Source: Candidatus Dormiibacterota bacterium
GTDB taxonomy: Bacteria; Chloroflexota; Dormibacteria; Aeolococcales; Aeolococcaceae
Direction: 5' to 3'
NCBI GenBank assembly: GCA_003153505.1
Contig: PLZA01000067.1
Location: 132,445-196,444 of the forward strand
DNA: 64,000 bases
Of this stretch, positions 37,335 through 45,782 are shown in pieces; the first letter of the stretch is position 1; every line of letters starts with the position of its first letter. Made by a program: the position numbers and the translations under genes. The notes under the pieces are model-generated. The model did no database searches, was not told the origin of the DNA, and worked only from the letters and a program-made list of their open reading frames with translations.

Positions 37335-38918
37335 CTACTCCGCGGCGACTGTGGTCGCGGCCTCGGCGGCGTATCGCGGCAGGTGGACGTCATCGGACCC
37401 CGCGAAGCGCATCGCGCCGGCGACGAGGTGGTGACCGGCGACCTCGTCGATCAGCCGCAGCATCTCCTGGCAGATCTGACGGTAACTCGGATGTCCTTGC
37501 GGGGAAGTGCGCAACTCGATGAGATGCATGGCCTCGCGCGCGTTGAGCTTGATCACGTAGCGCATCCGGTGTCCGAGCGTGACCAGGTACGCGGCCTGCT
37601 GAGGGAAGGCATCGACGATCTCGCGGTACGCGGCCTCCGCCTCGCGGACGGCGACATGCCATCGCTCAGCCAGCCCGGCGTCGACAACGGCATCGGGCAC
37701 CTCGTATCCGAGCGACGGCGTCAGCTCCTGCCATTGGACGGTGAGCATGCGGTGCCGCTGCAGGTCGCGGAAGGCGCCGTAATCGGACACGACCTCAAAG
37801 GTGTAGTCCGTGTGTTCGAAACCGCGGCCGGGACGGTGGCGGCGGTTGCCGCGATGCCCGACCGCGGCGGAGAACAGCGCCGCCTTGCGCTCGTCGGAGA
37901 GCGGTCGAACCGCGGCCAGCAGCCGCTCCTGCGATGCGTGCGAGTAGGGAAAGAGCGCCGACGCGAGGATTCGGTCTTCACCGTCGCCGTCCCACTCGAC
38001 CAGGGTCACACCGGGAGGACCCCACTCGTTCTCGGGGGAGAGGCGATCGGCATCGCCGGCCAGGGAGGCCGCGGTCTCGCGGAGGTAGTCAACCCAGACC
38101 GCGCCTCGATCAGGACGGTCCAGCCGCGTCAGGAACTCCGGGATCAGCTTCTGGAGCTCGACGTTGACCAGCTCGGCGTATGCCCGCGCCTCCGGGAGCG
38201 GGTGGGCACGGAGCCGGAGCACGAGCTGCTCGTAGGCCTGCGGTGACGCGAACATGCCGACGTTGCTCACCGTGCCGGCCGGGAGCAGACCGCGCATCAG
38301 ATCCAGCGCCAGCGCCCGGATCGCGCGCCTCCGCGCCTTCTCGTCAGCCTCCGGCGGCAGGGTCTCGTCAAGGTGCCTGGCGAGGGGTTCCCGCAGCGCC
38401 GTGTAGGTGTCGAAGAGCAGGTCCATCGCCCGGACGTAGGTGGCCCCAAGCGGTGACGAGATCAACTCGCGATCGCGCAGGTACCGGTAGTGGCCGTCGC
38501 GCCGGTCCGTATAGGGGATGTACCGCGTCGACTGCTCCAGGTACGCGGCGAGCCGCCCCCACTCGATCGCCTTGGCGAGGGGTTGCGACACCTGCTCGCA
38601 CGCGAGATGGACACCGGCCAGCTGCGCCACAGAGTCGTCTCCGTATTCGGCGAGCACGCGTCCGAAGAGGTCGGAGGCGCGCTCGCGACCGGCGTCGACG
38701 GCGCCCGCCGTCTCGCCGGAATGAGCAACCAGGAACTCGTCGACGAGAAGGCGCCGAAGGCTCTTCGAGCTGCGGCTGTACCGAGCGAAGAGCGCAGCCG
38801 CGGTCACCTGCGGCAGATTGGTGAGAGCGAACACTGGACGGTCGAGGTTGGTGACGTGGGGTGCGAGCAGCCGCTGCTCCTCCGCGCTGAAGGCTTCGAC
38901 GTAGTAGTCCGCGATCAT
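37335..38918 (-). CDS. thyX: Tandem-domain flavin-dependent thymidylate synthase (ThyX-like)
   Basis: A 527-residue protein made of two ThyX-like halves; canonical ThyX is about 220-250 residues. Family enzymes methylate dUMP with methylene-THF, FADH2 and NADPH. The N-half has W-G-R-L-A-A-Y-L-E-Q-S-T-R-Y (keeps S-x-R-Y of the ThyX motif but lost R-H); the C-half has R-H-R-M-L-T-V-Q-W-Q-E-L-T (keeps RHR but Ser became Thr and the second Ser/Arg are lost). ATG 38918 lies 7 nt from a TAGAGT -10. Whether it is the cell's thymidylate synthase is not certain. Confidence 0.85.
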   Translation of the reverse strand: MIADYYVEAFSAEEQRLLAPHVTNLDRPVFALTNLPQVTAAALFARYSRSSKSLRRLLVDEFLVAHSGETAGAVDAGRERASDLFGRVLAEYGDDSVAQLAGVHLACEQVSQPLAKAIEWGRLAAYLEQSTRYIPYTDRRDGHYRYLRDRELISSPLGATYVRAMDLLFDTYTALREPLARHLDETLPPEADEKARRRAIRALALDLMRGLLPAGTVSNVGMFASPQAYEQLVLRLRAHPLPEARAYAELVNVELQKLIPEFLTRLDRPDRGAVWVDYLRETAASLAGDADRLSPENEWGPPGVTLVEWDGDGEDRILASALFPYSHASQERLLAAVRPLSDERKAALFSAAVGHRGNRRHRPGRGFEHTDYTFEVVSDYGAFRDLQRHRMLTVQWQELTPSLGYEVPDAVVDAGLAERWHVAVREAEAAYREIVDAFPQQAAYLVTLGHRMRYVIKLNAREAMHLIELRTSPQGHPSYRQICQEMLRLIDEVAGHHLVAGAMRFAGSDDVHLPRYAAEAATTVAAE

Positions 38919-38995
38919 CGACGCAACTCTACGGATCGGCGCGGCGGAGCCATCGGGGTGGGGCGGTTTGCGATCTCGTCTACAATCCGGGCCCA

Positions 38996-40306
38996 ATGGC
39001 CGGCGCCGCCGTCCCGACCCCCCGATTTCTTGCCGACGTCTACGACGCGGCGAGCGAGTGCAACAAGTGCTCACTTTGCCAGGCCACATGCCCGGCATAC
39101 GTCGTCAATCCCGTCGAATGGGAGACGGCCCGGGGTCGCATCGCGCTGATCCGCGACGCGATGGAAGGTCGCCTCGAGTTGCGCGACATCGCCGACGGGC
39201 CGCTCTCCAGCTGCCTGACATGCGACAACTGCGTCGCCGCCTGTGCTCCTCGGGTCCCGACCGGGCACATCGTCAGCCGGGCGCGTCAGGAGCTGCACGC
39301 CCAGGAGGGATATCCCTGGGCTCAGTCCTTCGCGCTGCGCGGCGTGCTGCCGCGACCGGGCGCGCTGCGCGCGCTCCACGCGTTCGCCCGCTTCACCCGG
39401 CGCACCGGGCTCTACGGCCTGGCGCGTCGCACCGGACTGCTGTCATGGCTCGGCACCATGGGGGCGCTCGCCGAGCAGGGCGGTCCACCGCCAGACCGCA
39501 CCGTGTACCAGATGCTGGGCGATCTCCCGGCGCCCACGCAGCCGCTGCGCGGGTCGGTGGCGATGCTGGTGTGCTGCCTCTCGAATCTCACCGCACCGGA
39601 GGCCACCGACGCCACCATCCGCGTGCTGCTCGCCTCCGGCTACGAGGTGCGCGTCCCCCAACTCGGATGCAGCGGCCTGCCCGCGCGCACGCTCGGCGAC
39701 CGCGACGCGATGGTGGACATGGCGATCCGCAACAGCGCCGCGCTGAGCCACATCGCCGTTGACGCGTACATCGGAGACACCGCGTCCTGCACCGAGCACT
39801 ATCGCGAGTACGGCAGCATCGCCGGGGACGATCGTCAGGTGGGAGCCAGCGCGCGTGAGGTTGCACATCACACCGCGCTTGCGAGTGACTTCCTGGATCG
39901 CAACGGCGTGCGCGGTGACCTCGGCCCGCTCCGTTGGCGGGTGACCATCGACGAGCCGTGCGCGCTGCCGATCGACGGACCCGAGCGCGGCGCGATGCAA
40001 CGCCTCCTCGATCAGATTCCGCACCTCGAGGTCGTGCAACTGCACGAGCGGGCGATGTGTTGCGGCGGTGCCGGAACCTACTTCGCCCGGCAGCCCGAGC
40101 GCAGCGAGGAGATCCTGCGGCGCAAGTTCGAGAATATCCGCGCCAGCGGCGCGGAGATCGTGGTCACTGAGAACATCTCGTGCCTGCTGCAGTTGCGCGC
40201 CGGCGCGGCGCGTTACGCGCCGAACGTCAAGGTCATGCACATCATGGAAGTGATGCTCGCGTCCCTGCAGGGCGCCGAGCGGCGGCGCGCCGTCCTCGCG
40301 GGCTAA
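38996..40306 (+). CDS. GlcF/LutA-like (Fe-S)-binding oxidoreductase subunit
   Basis: A 436-residue protein with two N-terminal 4Fe-4S motifs (C-N-K-C-S-L-C-Q-A-T-C-P, about residues 22-33, and C-L-T-C-D-N-C-V-A-A-C-A, about 73-84) and two C-terminal CCG-type domains (C-C-L-S-N, and M-C-C-G-G-A-G). This is the architecture of glycolate oxidase GlcF, lactate LutA and heterodisulfide reductase D-type subunits. No FAD subunit is adjacent. A TACAAT -10 (38981-38986) lies 9 nt from ATG. Confidence 0.9.
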   Translation: MAGAAVPTPRFLADVYDAASECNKCSLCQATCPAYVVNPVEWETARGRIALIRDAMEGRLELRDIADGPLSSCLTCDNCVAACAPRVPTGHIVSRARQELHAQEGYPWAQSFALRGVLPRPGALRALHAFARFTRRTGLYGLARRTGLLSWLGTMGALAEQGGPPPDRTVYQMLGDLPAPTQPLRGSVAMLVCCLSNLTAPEATDATIRVLLASGYEVRVPQLGCSGLPARTLGDRDAMVDMAIRNSAALSHIAVDAYIGDTASCTEHYREYGSIAGDDRQVGASAREVAHHTALASDFLDRNGVRGDLGPLRWRVTIDEPCALPIDGPERGAMQRLLDQIPHLEVVQLHERAMCCGGAGTYFARQPERSEEILRRKFENIRASGAEIVVTENISCLLQLRAGAARYAPNVKVMHIMEVMLASLQGAERRRAVLAG

Positions 40307-41052
40307 CCGAGGGCTGATAGCACCTCGTCGACATCCATCGCGATGCAGGTGAACGAGGGAACGTCACGCACGGTGTGCGTGGAGGCTTCGCTGTTGCGCA
40401 TCTCGTGGACCAGGTCGAGGAAGTCGGCAACTGAGTCGCTTTCGAACGCGACCACAAACTCCTGGTCGTCAAGTCCAAACGAGTAGGTGGTGTTGATCTT
40501 GACCCCGGGATACTTGTGGCCCATGGCGATGTGCTCGCTCATCTGCCGCTGGCGCTCGTCGGCGCTCAGCCGGTACCAGGCTCGAGTCTTCACGAACGGA
40601 TAGACGAAGAGGTAGCGGCGCCCGGTCGGAGCGATGACCAGCCGGTTGCTCCTCCCCTCCTGATTCGCATGACGATGCTTCTCGACGTACATGCTCTGCT
40701 TGGTCATGGAGAAGTAGCTGTACGGGGACTCGAGATATGCCGCCATGCGGGTGCGGTTGAGGCGGGCCGCAAACTCGTGCAGGTCATCGATGCGTTCGCT
40801 GACGATCCAGAGCAGGAAATCGGCGTCGCCGCGCGTGCCGACGGTGCTGTACGGACGGATGAGGACGCCTTCGCGATCGCCGATCTCACGCACGAGGGCC
40901 GCGACCTCCTCGCGATCGGCCGCGCGCTCCGTCGCCGGCCGCAGACGCCACTCGGGGCGCACGCGATAGAAGGCGAAGCGAATGTGCTGGCGCGCAGCCG
41001 GCACCGGGACCGTCGAGTCCCGAACCGTCAGCGGTGCGGTCACCTCGGACAT
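40303..41052 (-). CDS. hemQ: Coproheme decarboxylase HemQ (chlorite dismutase-like)
   Basis: A 249-residue enzyme of the coproporphyrin-dependent haem pathway that converts coproheme to haem b. The YP-F-V-K-T-R-A-W-Y-R-L block, M-S-E-H-I-A-M-G-H-K-Y-P (with His candidates for the proximal ligand), S-F-G-L-D-D-Q-E-F-V-V-A-F-E and the extended N-terminus are typical. ATG 41052 lies 9 nt from a TACGAT -10. The 3' end overlaps the convergent Fe-S gene by 4 bp. Confidence 0.93.
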   Translation of the reverse strand: MSEVTAPLTVRDSTVPVPAARQHIRFAFYRVRPEWRLRPATERAADREEVAALVREIGDREGVLIRPYSTVGTRGDADFLLWIVSERIDDLHEFAARLNRTRMAAYLESPYSYFSMTKQSMYVEKHRHANQEGRSNRLVIAPTGRRYLFVYPFVKTRAWYRLSADERQRQMSEHIAMGHKYPGVKINTTYSFGLDDQEFVVAFESDSVADFLDLVHEMRNSEASTHTVRDVPSFTCIAMDVDEVLSALG

Positions 41053-41101
41053 GGCGCAGTCATCGTACCCGAGGTGATCACGCCCACCGGCGCCGTCAGC
41101 G

Positions 41102-41650
41102 TCACGCTCCGCCGCCCGATGCTTCAGCGAGTGCGCGCTTGCGCAGCAGGCGCTGCTCCCGGCGGACGCGAGCTTCGGCCTGGCGGCGGCGCTGCTCCTC
41201 GGTGACCGCGATGACCTTGGCGACCTCCGCCGGTCTGCCGTCGCGGTCGAGGCCCACGTAGACCAGGTGCGCGCTGGCGACGTGGAGCTTTTCGCCGGAC
41301 GGGATGCGCTCGACGTCGACACGAACGCTGATCTCCATCGAGGTGTGGTGCGCGTCGTTGACGCGCGCATGCACGGTGAGCAGATCACCGATGTAGACGG
41401 GCGCGAGAAAGCTCATCTCGTCCATGGTCGCAGTCACGACGCGGCGTCGCGCATGCTTCACCGCGGCGATACCCGCCGCGGTATCGACCAGACGCATGAT
41501 CGTGCCGCCGTGCACGTATCCGGAGTTGTTCGCGTGCTCGATCTCCATGGCGACCGACAGCAACGTCTCGGATTCAGAGGTCGGGCGCGGCGTGAGATCC
41601 ACGTTGCTGTACAGGTTGTTACGGTCCTCACGCGAGCGGATGAAGTCCAT
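41102..41650 (-). CDS. Acyl-CoA thioesterase (hotdog, YciA-like)
   Basis: A 182-residue hotdog-fold thioesterase. N-N-S-G-Y-V-H-G-G-T-I-M-R-L-V-D-T-A-A contains the HGG and catalytic Asp signature of 4HBT-type thioesterases; D-E-M-S-F-L-A-P-V-Y-I-G-D-L-L follows. The C-terminus has a charged Arg/Gln-rich helix. The ATG shares a base with the M20 stop (TGATG). Confidence 0.9.
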   Translation of the reverse strand: MDFIRSREDRNNLYSNVDLTPRPTSESETLLSVAMEIEHANNSGYVHGGTIMRLVDTAAGIAAVKHARRRVVTATMDEMSFLAPVYIGDLLTVHARVNDAHHTSMEISVRVDVERIPSGEKLHVASAHLVYVGLDRDGRPAEVAKVIAVTEEQRRRQAEARVRREQRLLRKRALAEASGGGA

Positions 41651-42843
41651 CAGCGGAGGACGTCCAGGCTGGCTCGAACCAGCGTTTCCACGCCGACGGG
41701 GAGCGCCGCCTCGTCGATGTCGAAGTACGCGCTGTGATGGGGCGGGACGGGACCGCGTTCGGGATGCCCGGCGCCGACCAGGAAGTAGCAGCCAGGGGCT
41801 CGCTCGAGAAAGCACGCGACATCGTCACCGACGGTGAGGGGGACGGCGATGTCGACGTGGTCCTCACCGACGGTGGCTTCGGCCGCGCGCCGAACGAGGT
41901 CCGCCGTGGCGGGGTCGGAGACCACTGGAGGGCAGCCGCTGCCACGCCAGAAGGTCGCCTCGGCGCCGTATCCGCTTGCCACCGCGGTGGCGATCTCCGC
42001 GACTCGCGTCAGGAGACGTTCGCGCTCGGTTGCGTCGATCGCCCGTGTGGTGCCGAGCAACTCGGCTGAATCGGCGATCACGTTGAAGGCGGTCCCAGCA
42101 GTGACCCGGCCGATGGTGATCACCGCGGGGGAGAACGGCGACGTCTCCCTGCTGATGATCGCCTGGATGGCGAGGATCACCTGCGCGGTCACCACCACGG
42201 GATCGATGGCGGTGTGGGGCATGCCACCGTGCCCACCCCGGCCCTGGATGGTGACCGAGAAGCTGTCGGCACTGCCAAAGATGACGCCCGACTTGACCGC
42301 AACTCGCCCGGTCTGCAGCGGTGCCCAGAGGTGGATGCCCAGCACACGGTCGACGCCCTCCGCGGCTCCCTCCTCGATCATCGGCATCGCTCCCGAGGCG
42401 GTCTCTTCGGCCGGCTGGAAGCAGAGCCGTACCCGCCCCGCCCAGCTGTCCCGCAGGGCGACCAGTGCGCTCGCGGCTCCGAGCGCCATGGCCACGTGGC
42501 CGTCATGCCCGCAAGCGTGCATGACGCCGTCGACAGCGGAGGTGACCACGCGGCCGTCGCCGCGCTCGACGATGGGCAGCGCGTCCATGTCGGCGCGCAG
42601 CATCAGGGTCGGACCGGGCTTGCCGCTGTCGAGATCGGCAACGACACCGGTGCCACCGATGCCACTTCGAACGGTGAAGCCGAGCTCGGTGCTCCTGCGC
42701 GCGGCGAGCTCCGCCGTGGCGCGCTCCTGCAGCGACAGTTCAGGGTGCTTGTGGAGCTCGCGCCGCGTCTCAGTGACCTCTTCGCGAGATCTGTCGACCT
42801 CGGCTCGGATGCGTGAATCGAGGTCCGCGGCCGGGCCGCTCAC
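41650..42843 (-). CDS. M20-family amidohydrolase (hippurate hydrolase-like)
   Basis: A 397-residue metallo-amidohydrolase. The metal-binding H-A-C-G-H-D-G-H (about residue 110), F-Q-P-A-E-E-T (Glu base and ligand), and G-R-G-G-H-G-G-M-P-H dimerisation-domain loop are present, with a C-terminal PHHS. It should cleave N-acyl or N-carbamoyl amino acids. GTG 42843 overlaps the receiver-like gene stop. Confidence 0.92.
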   Translation of the reverse strand: MSGPAADLDSRIRAEVDRSREEVTETRRELHKHPELSLQERATAELAARRSTELGFTVRSGIGGTGVVADLDSGKPGPTLMLRADMDALPIVERGDGRVVTSAVDGVMHACGHDGHVAMALGAASALVALRDSWAGRVRLCFQPAEETASGAMPMIEEGAAEGVDRVLGIHLWAPLQTGRVAVKSGVIFGSADSFSVTIQGRGGHGGMPHTAIDPVVVTAQVILAIQAIISRETSPFSPAVITIGRVTAGTAFNVIADSAELLGTTRAIDATERERLLTRVAEIATAVASGYGAEATFWRGSGCPPVVSDPATADLVRRAAEATVGEDHVDIAVPLTVGDDVACFLERAPGCYFLVGAGHPERGPVPPHHSAYFDIDEAALPVGVETLVRASLDVLR

Positions 42844-43193
42844 GCCGAGCCGGCCGCAGCGGCACCCGACCGACGCAGCGCCACCGCCTGAATCGAGCCG
42901 TTGTTGACCACCCGGGTCGCGCCGGACGCACGCGCGCGCCGTCGCAGCGCGAGGTCGCCGTGATGCGAGAAGCCGACGATCTCCAGATCCGGGCGCTCGT
43001 CATGCAGACGTCTGATCAGCCCGAGGCGTGCCTCGACAGCCGCGTTGAGATCCACGAAGAGCAGGGTCACGTCGGGGACCGAATCGCCGGTCACCAGCAC
43101 TGCGCTGCCCCCCGCCCGACGCATGGTGGTGCCGAGCTGGCTGGCGAACATGAGGTCGTCACTGACCAGTGCGACCGTGCCCGGTGAGCCCAT
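42840..43193 (-). CDS. Response-regulator receiver-like protein
   Basis: A 117-residue single-domain protein. It reads as a CheY-like fold: V-A-L-V-S-D-D (acidic pocket), L-L-F-V-D-L-N (candidate phospho-Asp), I-V-G-F-S-H-H and A-S-G-A-T-R-V-V-N-N, where the usual Lys of the final strand is Asn. It may therefore be a pseudo-receiver. No kinase or output domain is nearby. ATG 43193 is used because the fold starts there. Confidence 0.65.
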   Translation of the reverse strand: MGSPGTVALVSDDLMFASQLGTTMRRAGGSAVLVTGDSVPDVTLLFVDLNAAVEARLGLIRRLHDERPDLEIVGFSHHGDLALRRRARASGATRVVNNGSIQAVALRRSGAAAAGSA

Positions 43194-43324
43194 GCCGCCA
43201 TCATAGGTGCGAGGGCCGCCCGCGCTCGGGCAGACTGCGCGACGCGGTCGGGACGCCCGCCGCAGCAGACCGTGATTGCCACAGATCGCGCCGCAACACG
43301 CGCAGCAACGAAGGAGTGCCATCC

Positions 43325-44173
43325 ATGGAGATCGGGAGTGTCGGGATCATCGGCGCCGGGCTGATGGGATCGGGAATCGCCGAAGTGTGCGCCCGCAACG
43401 GCATCCGGACGCTGGTCACCGAGGCGGGCACAGAGCAGCTGGCGGCCGGACAGCGCCGGGTCACGGCATCGCTCGAGCGCGGGCGTAAGACCGGCAAGCT
43501 CAGTGACGAGGACGTTGATCGCATCAACGGCCTCCTGACCTTCACCCCTCGCCTGGAGGATTTCGCGGAATGCGATTTCTGCGTCGAGGCGATCGTCGAG
43601 CAGCTCCCGGCCAAGGTCACCCTCTTCGAGCGGCTCGACCACATCGTTTCCGAGAAAGCGATCCTCGCCACCAACACCTCCGCCCTCCCGATCATCGAGA
43701 TCGCCCGGGCAACCCGGCGTCCGGATCGCGTGATCGGTACCCACTTCTTCAACCCGGCCCCGGTGATGAATTTGATCGAGGTCGTTCGAAGCATCGCCAC
43801 CAGTGACGAGACGCTGCAGGACACGCGAGCGCTCGGGGAGCGACTCGGCAAGCGCATCATCGTCGCCCAGGATCGCGGCGGTTTCATCGTCAACCTGCTG
43901 CTGATCCCGTTCCTCACCCACGCGATCCGGCTGTACGAATCGGGGTTTGCGACGCGCGACGATATCGATGAGGGGATGCGGCTCGGCTGCGGTCACCCCA
44001 TGGGTCCCCTCCAGCTGCTCGACTACATCGGCCTCGACACCGCGATGTTCGTGTGCGAGTCGCTGTACGAGGAATACGCGAACAGCGACTTCGCTCCTCC
44101 TCCACTGCTGCGCCGGATGGTGTCGGCGGGCTACCTCGGCAAGAAGAGCGGACGCGGCTTCTACGAGTACTGA
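43325..44173 (+). CDS. 3-hydroxyacyl-CoA (3-hydroxybutyryl-CoA) dehydrogenase
   Basis: A 282-residue NAD(P)-dependent enzyme. The Rossmann motif G-A-G-L-M-G-S-G-I-A, A-T-N-T-S (substrate Ser), the catalytic H-F-F-N-P and E of E-V-V, and the C-terminal G-H-P-M-G-P-L-Q-L-L-D-Y-I-G-L-D are all conserved. It should interconvert acetoacetyl-CoA and 3-hydroxybutyryl-CoA. AAGGAG lies 7-8 nt before ATG 43325. Confidence 0.95.
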   Translation: MEIGSVGIIGAGLMGSGIAEVCARNGIRTLVTEAGTEQLAAGQRRVTASLERGRKTGKLSDEDVDRINGLLTFTPRLEDFAECDFCVEAIVEQLPAKVTLFERLDHIVSEKAILATNTSALPIIEIARATRRPDRVIGTHFFNPAPVMNLIEVVRSIATSDETLQDTRALGERLGKRIIVAQDRGGFIVNLLLIPFLTHAIRLYESGFATRDDIDEGMRLGCGHPMGPLQLLDYIGLDTAMFVCESLYEEYANSDFAPPPLLRRMVSAGYLGKKSGRGFYEY

Positions 44174-44186
44174 CGCAGTCGACCGG

Positions 44187-44621
44187 TCAGTTGGGTCGCT
44201 CCGCCGGCACGGGTGCCGGCGCCTGGCGTTCCTCGACCGTGAGGTTGACTGCGCCGATCCGGCTGCCGCCTGTCCAGAACTCGGTCGTGTAAAGCCCGGG
44301 CTCGCCGAACATCGGCTGGAGGACGGTCACCGTCGAGATGCTGACCTCCTGCCCGGGAACGAGCCGAGCACCGGCGGCCTGGAACTGCAGGGTCACGGGC
44401 GCGAGCACCAGCTTGCCCTGGGCGTCGATAAGGCGAAGCTCGACCTGATGCGCCTGCCCCACGTCGGCGGCGCTGAAGCGGAAGCCCGCCACCACGGCGA
44501 ACGCCGCTCTGCCGGGGAGTGACGCCATGGAGAGGGCGCTGAAGCCACCCCCGAGCACGTAGAGCTTGCCGTCAGGGGGCACCACTGCGCTGTCTGCAAA
44601 GAACGCAAAGCTCAGGTCCAT
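44187..44621 (-). CDS. DUF6941-like protein
   Basis: A 144-residue beta-rich protein. The opening M-D-L-S-F-A-F-F-A-D-S-A-x-x-x-x-D-G-K-L-Y-V-L-G-G-G-F matches DUF6941, a family found next to many kinds of genes in high-GC bacteria. Function is unknown. ATG 44621 is used as the family start. Confidence 0.75.
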   Translation of the reverse strand: MDLSFAFFADSAVVPPDGKLYVLGGGFSALSMASLPGRAAFAVVAGFRFSAADVGQAHQVELRLIDAQGKLVLAPVTLQFQAAGARLVPGQEVSISTVTVLQPMFGEPGLYTTEFWTGGSRIGAVNLTVEERQAPAPVPAERPN

Positions 44622-44688
44622 CCTGAGGTACTTTCGCACGCGGGCACGGGACGAAGCCGCGCCCCGAAGGGCGACCATTGGCGTGATG

Positions 44689-45021
44689 AGCGATCGAGCC
44701 CACCGGAACCTGCACGTTTTCGTCTGTACGACCGTGGGTCGGCACCACTGCGGTGGGCAGGGTTCGGAGCACATCCTCCAGCGGCTGCGCGATGAGGTCG
44801 AGCGTCTCGAGCTGACCTGGGTGCGGACCACGCGGATGGGATGCAACCAGCAGCATCACCAGGGGCCGATCCTGATCGTCTATCCCGACGGCGTCTGGTA
44901 CGGCCGCCTCCAGGTCCCGGATGTCGACGAGATCATCACCGAGCACCTCATCGGCGGCCGCCCGGTCGAGCGTTTGCGCATCGTTCCGGACGGTCCATGG
45001 TCGGCCACCTCACTGACCTGA
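44689..45021 (+). CDS. Thioredoxin-like [2Fe-2S] ferredoxin with a Cys-to-His change
   Basis: A 110-residue protein of the Shethna/NuoE-like ferredoxin fold. Cys14 and Cys22 (V-C-T-T-V-G-R-H-H-C-G) and Cys53 (R-M-G-C) fill three of four ligand positions; the fourth, normally C-x3-C, is His57 in C-N-Q-Q-H-H-Q-G-P. The following G-P-I-L-I-V-Y-P-D-G-V-W-Y-G is the family's conserved strand. It may bind a Cys3His cluster or none. The start is ATG 44689. Confidence 0.8.
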   Translation, partial: SDRAHRNLHVFVCTTVGRHHCGGQGSEHILQRLRDEVERLELTWVRTTRMGCNQQHHQGPILIVYPDGVWYGRLQVPDVDEIITEHLIGGRPVERLRIVPDGPWSATSLT

Positions 45022-45078
45022 AACGGTGCAGGAGTGTAGGGTGAATCCGAGCGATTCATCGACACAGGAGGCGACGAC

Positions 45079-45342
45079 ATGGGCTATTTCCGAGGATTGG
45101 TACACGGAGCGGCGGTGGGAACCGTGGTCGGACTCTGCGTCGCACCCCAGACTGGCGACAAGACCCGCGCGCAACTCCGCGTCATGTCTGCTGCGGCGCG
45201 CGAGGGCGCGATGACGACCGGTCGTGCGCTGAGCAGGGCAAAGCCGATGGCGAGCGGCGCCGTCCACATGGTTGCAACCGCGAGACACCGCGGCGAGCAC
45301 GCAGCCAACGGCACCGCATCGGCGAGCGGCGCCGCGGTCTAG
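45079..45342 (+). CDS. YtxH-like small protein
   Basis: An 87-residue protein with a short N-terminal hydrophobic stretch (G-A-A-V-G-T-V-V-G-L-C-V-A-P), then T-G-x-K-T-R-A-Q-L-R and a basic helical tail, as in YtxH general-stress proteins. AGGAGG lies 7-8 nt before the ATG. Confidence 0.7.
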   Translation: MGYFRGLVHGAAVGTVVGLCVAPQTGDKTRAQLRVMSAAAREGAMTTGRALSRAKPMASGAVHMVATARHRGEHAANGTASASGAAV

Positions 45343-45361
45343 AGCCACCCGATACGGGGGC

Positions 45362-45778
45362 TCAGGCTGCCGCTGTCTCGGTCGTCGACCCGCCCAATCC
45401 GCAGAGAACTCCGAGCGCGCCGGTGATGAGGTCGAAGATGTTCATCACCACCGTGAAGTGCATCCCGGCGATGCTGCGCGTCCCGGACGCCGTGTCCGGA
45501 GAGACGAAGCCGATCAGCGCGAGGAGCAGCAACACAACGCCGACCGTCACGACGATCTCGCCGGCGATCCGCTCCGACGCTCGAAACCCGGCGAATGCCA
45601 GCGCGGCGCCGATGACTATATCGAAGACGTCGCGTACGTAGGTCAGGTGCAGGACCATCGGTCCCACATTGCCCTCGGGTTGGTGGTGGAGCAGCGTGCC
45701 GGCGTCGCCGGTCAGCATGCCACCGAGGCCCACCGCGAGGAAGACGACCGCTCCAAACTGCGCGTACAGGCGTGCCAT
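45362..45778 (-). CDS. DUF4383 membrane protein
   Basis: A 138-residue protein with four transmembrane helices. The pattern G-N-V-x-P-M-V-L-H-L-T-Y-V-R-D-V-F-D-I-V-I-G-A-A-L matches DUF4383, in which His and Asn residues line the second helix. Function is unknown. It lies 4 bp behind the PP2C gene on the same strand. Confidence 0.8.
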   Translation of the reverse strand: MARLYAQFGAVVFLAVGLGGMLTGDAGTLLHHQPEGNVGPMVLHLTYVRDVFDIVIGAALAFAGFRASERIAGEIVVTVGVVLLLLALIGFVSPDTASGTRSIAGMHFTVVMNIFDLITGALGVLCGLGGSTTETAAA

Positions 45779-45782
45779 TGGA

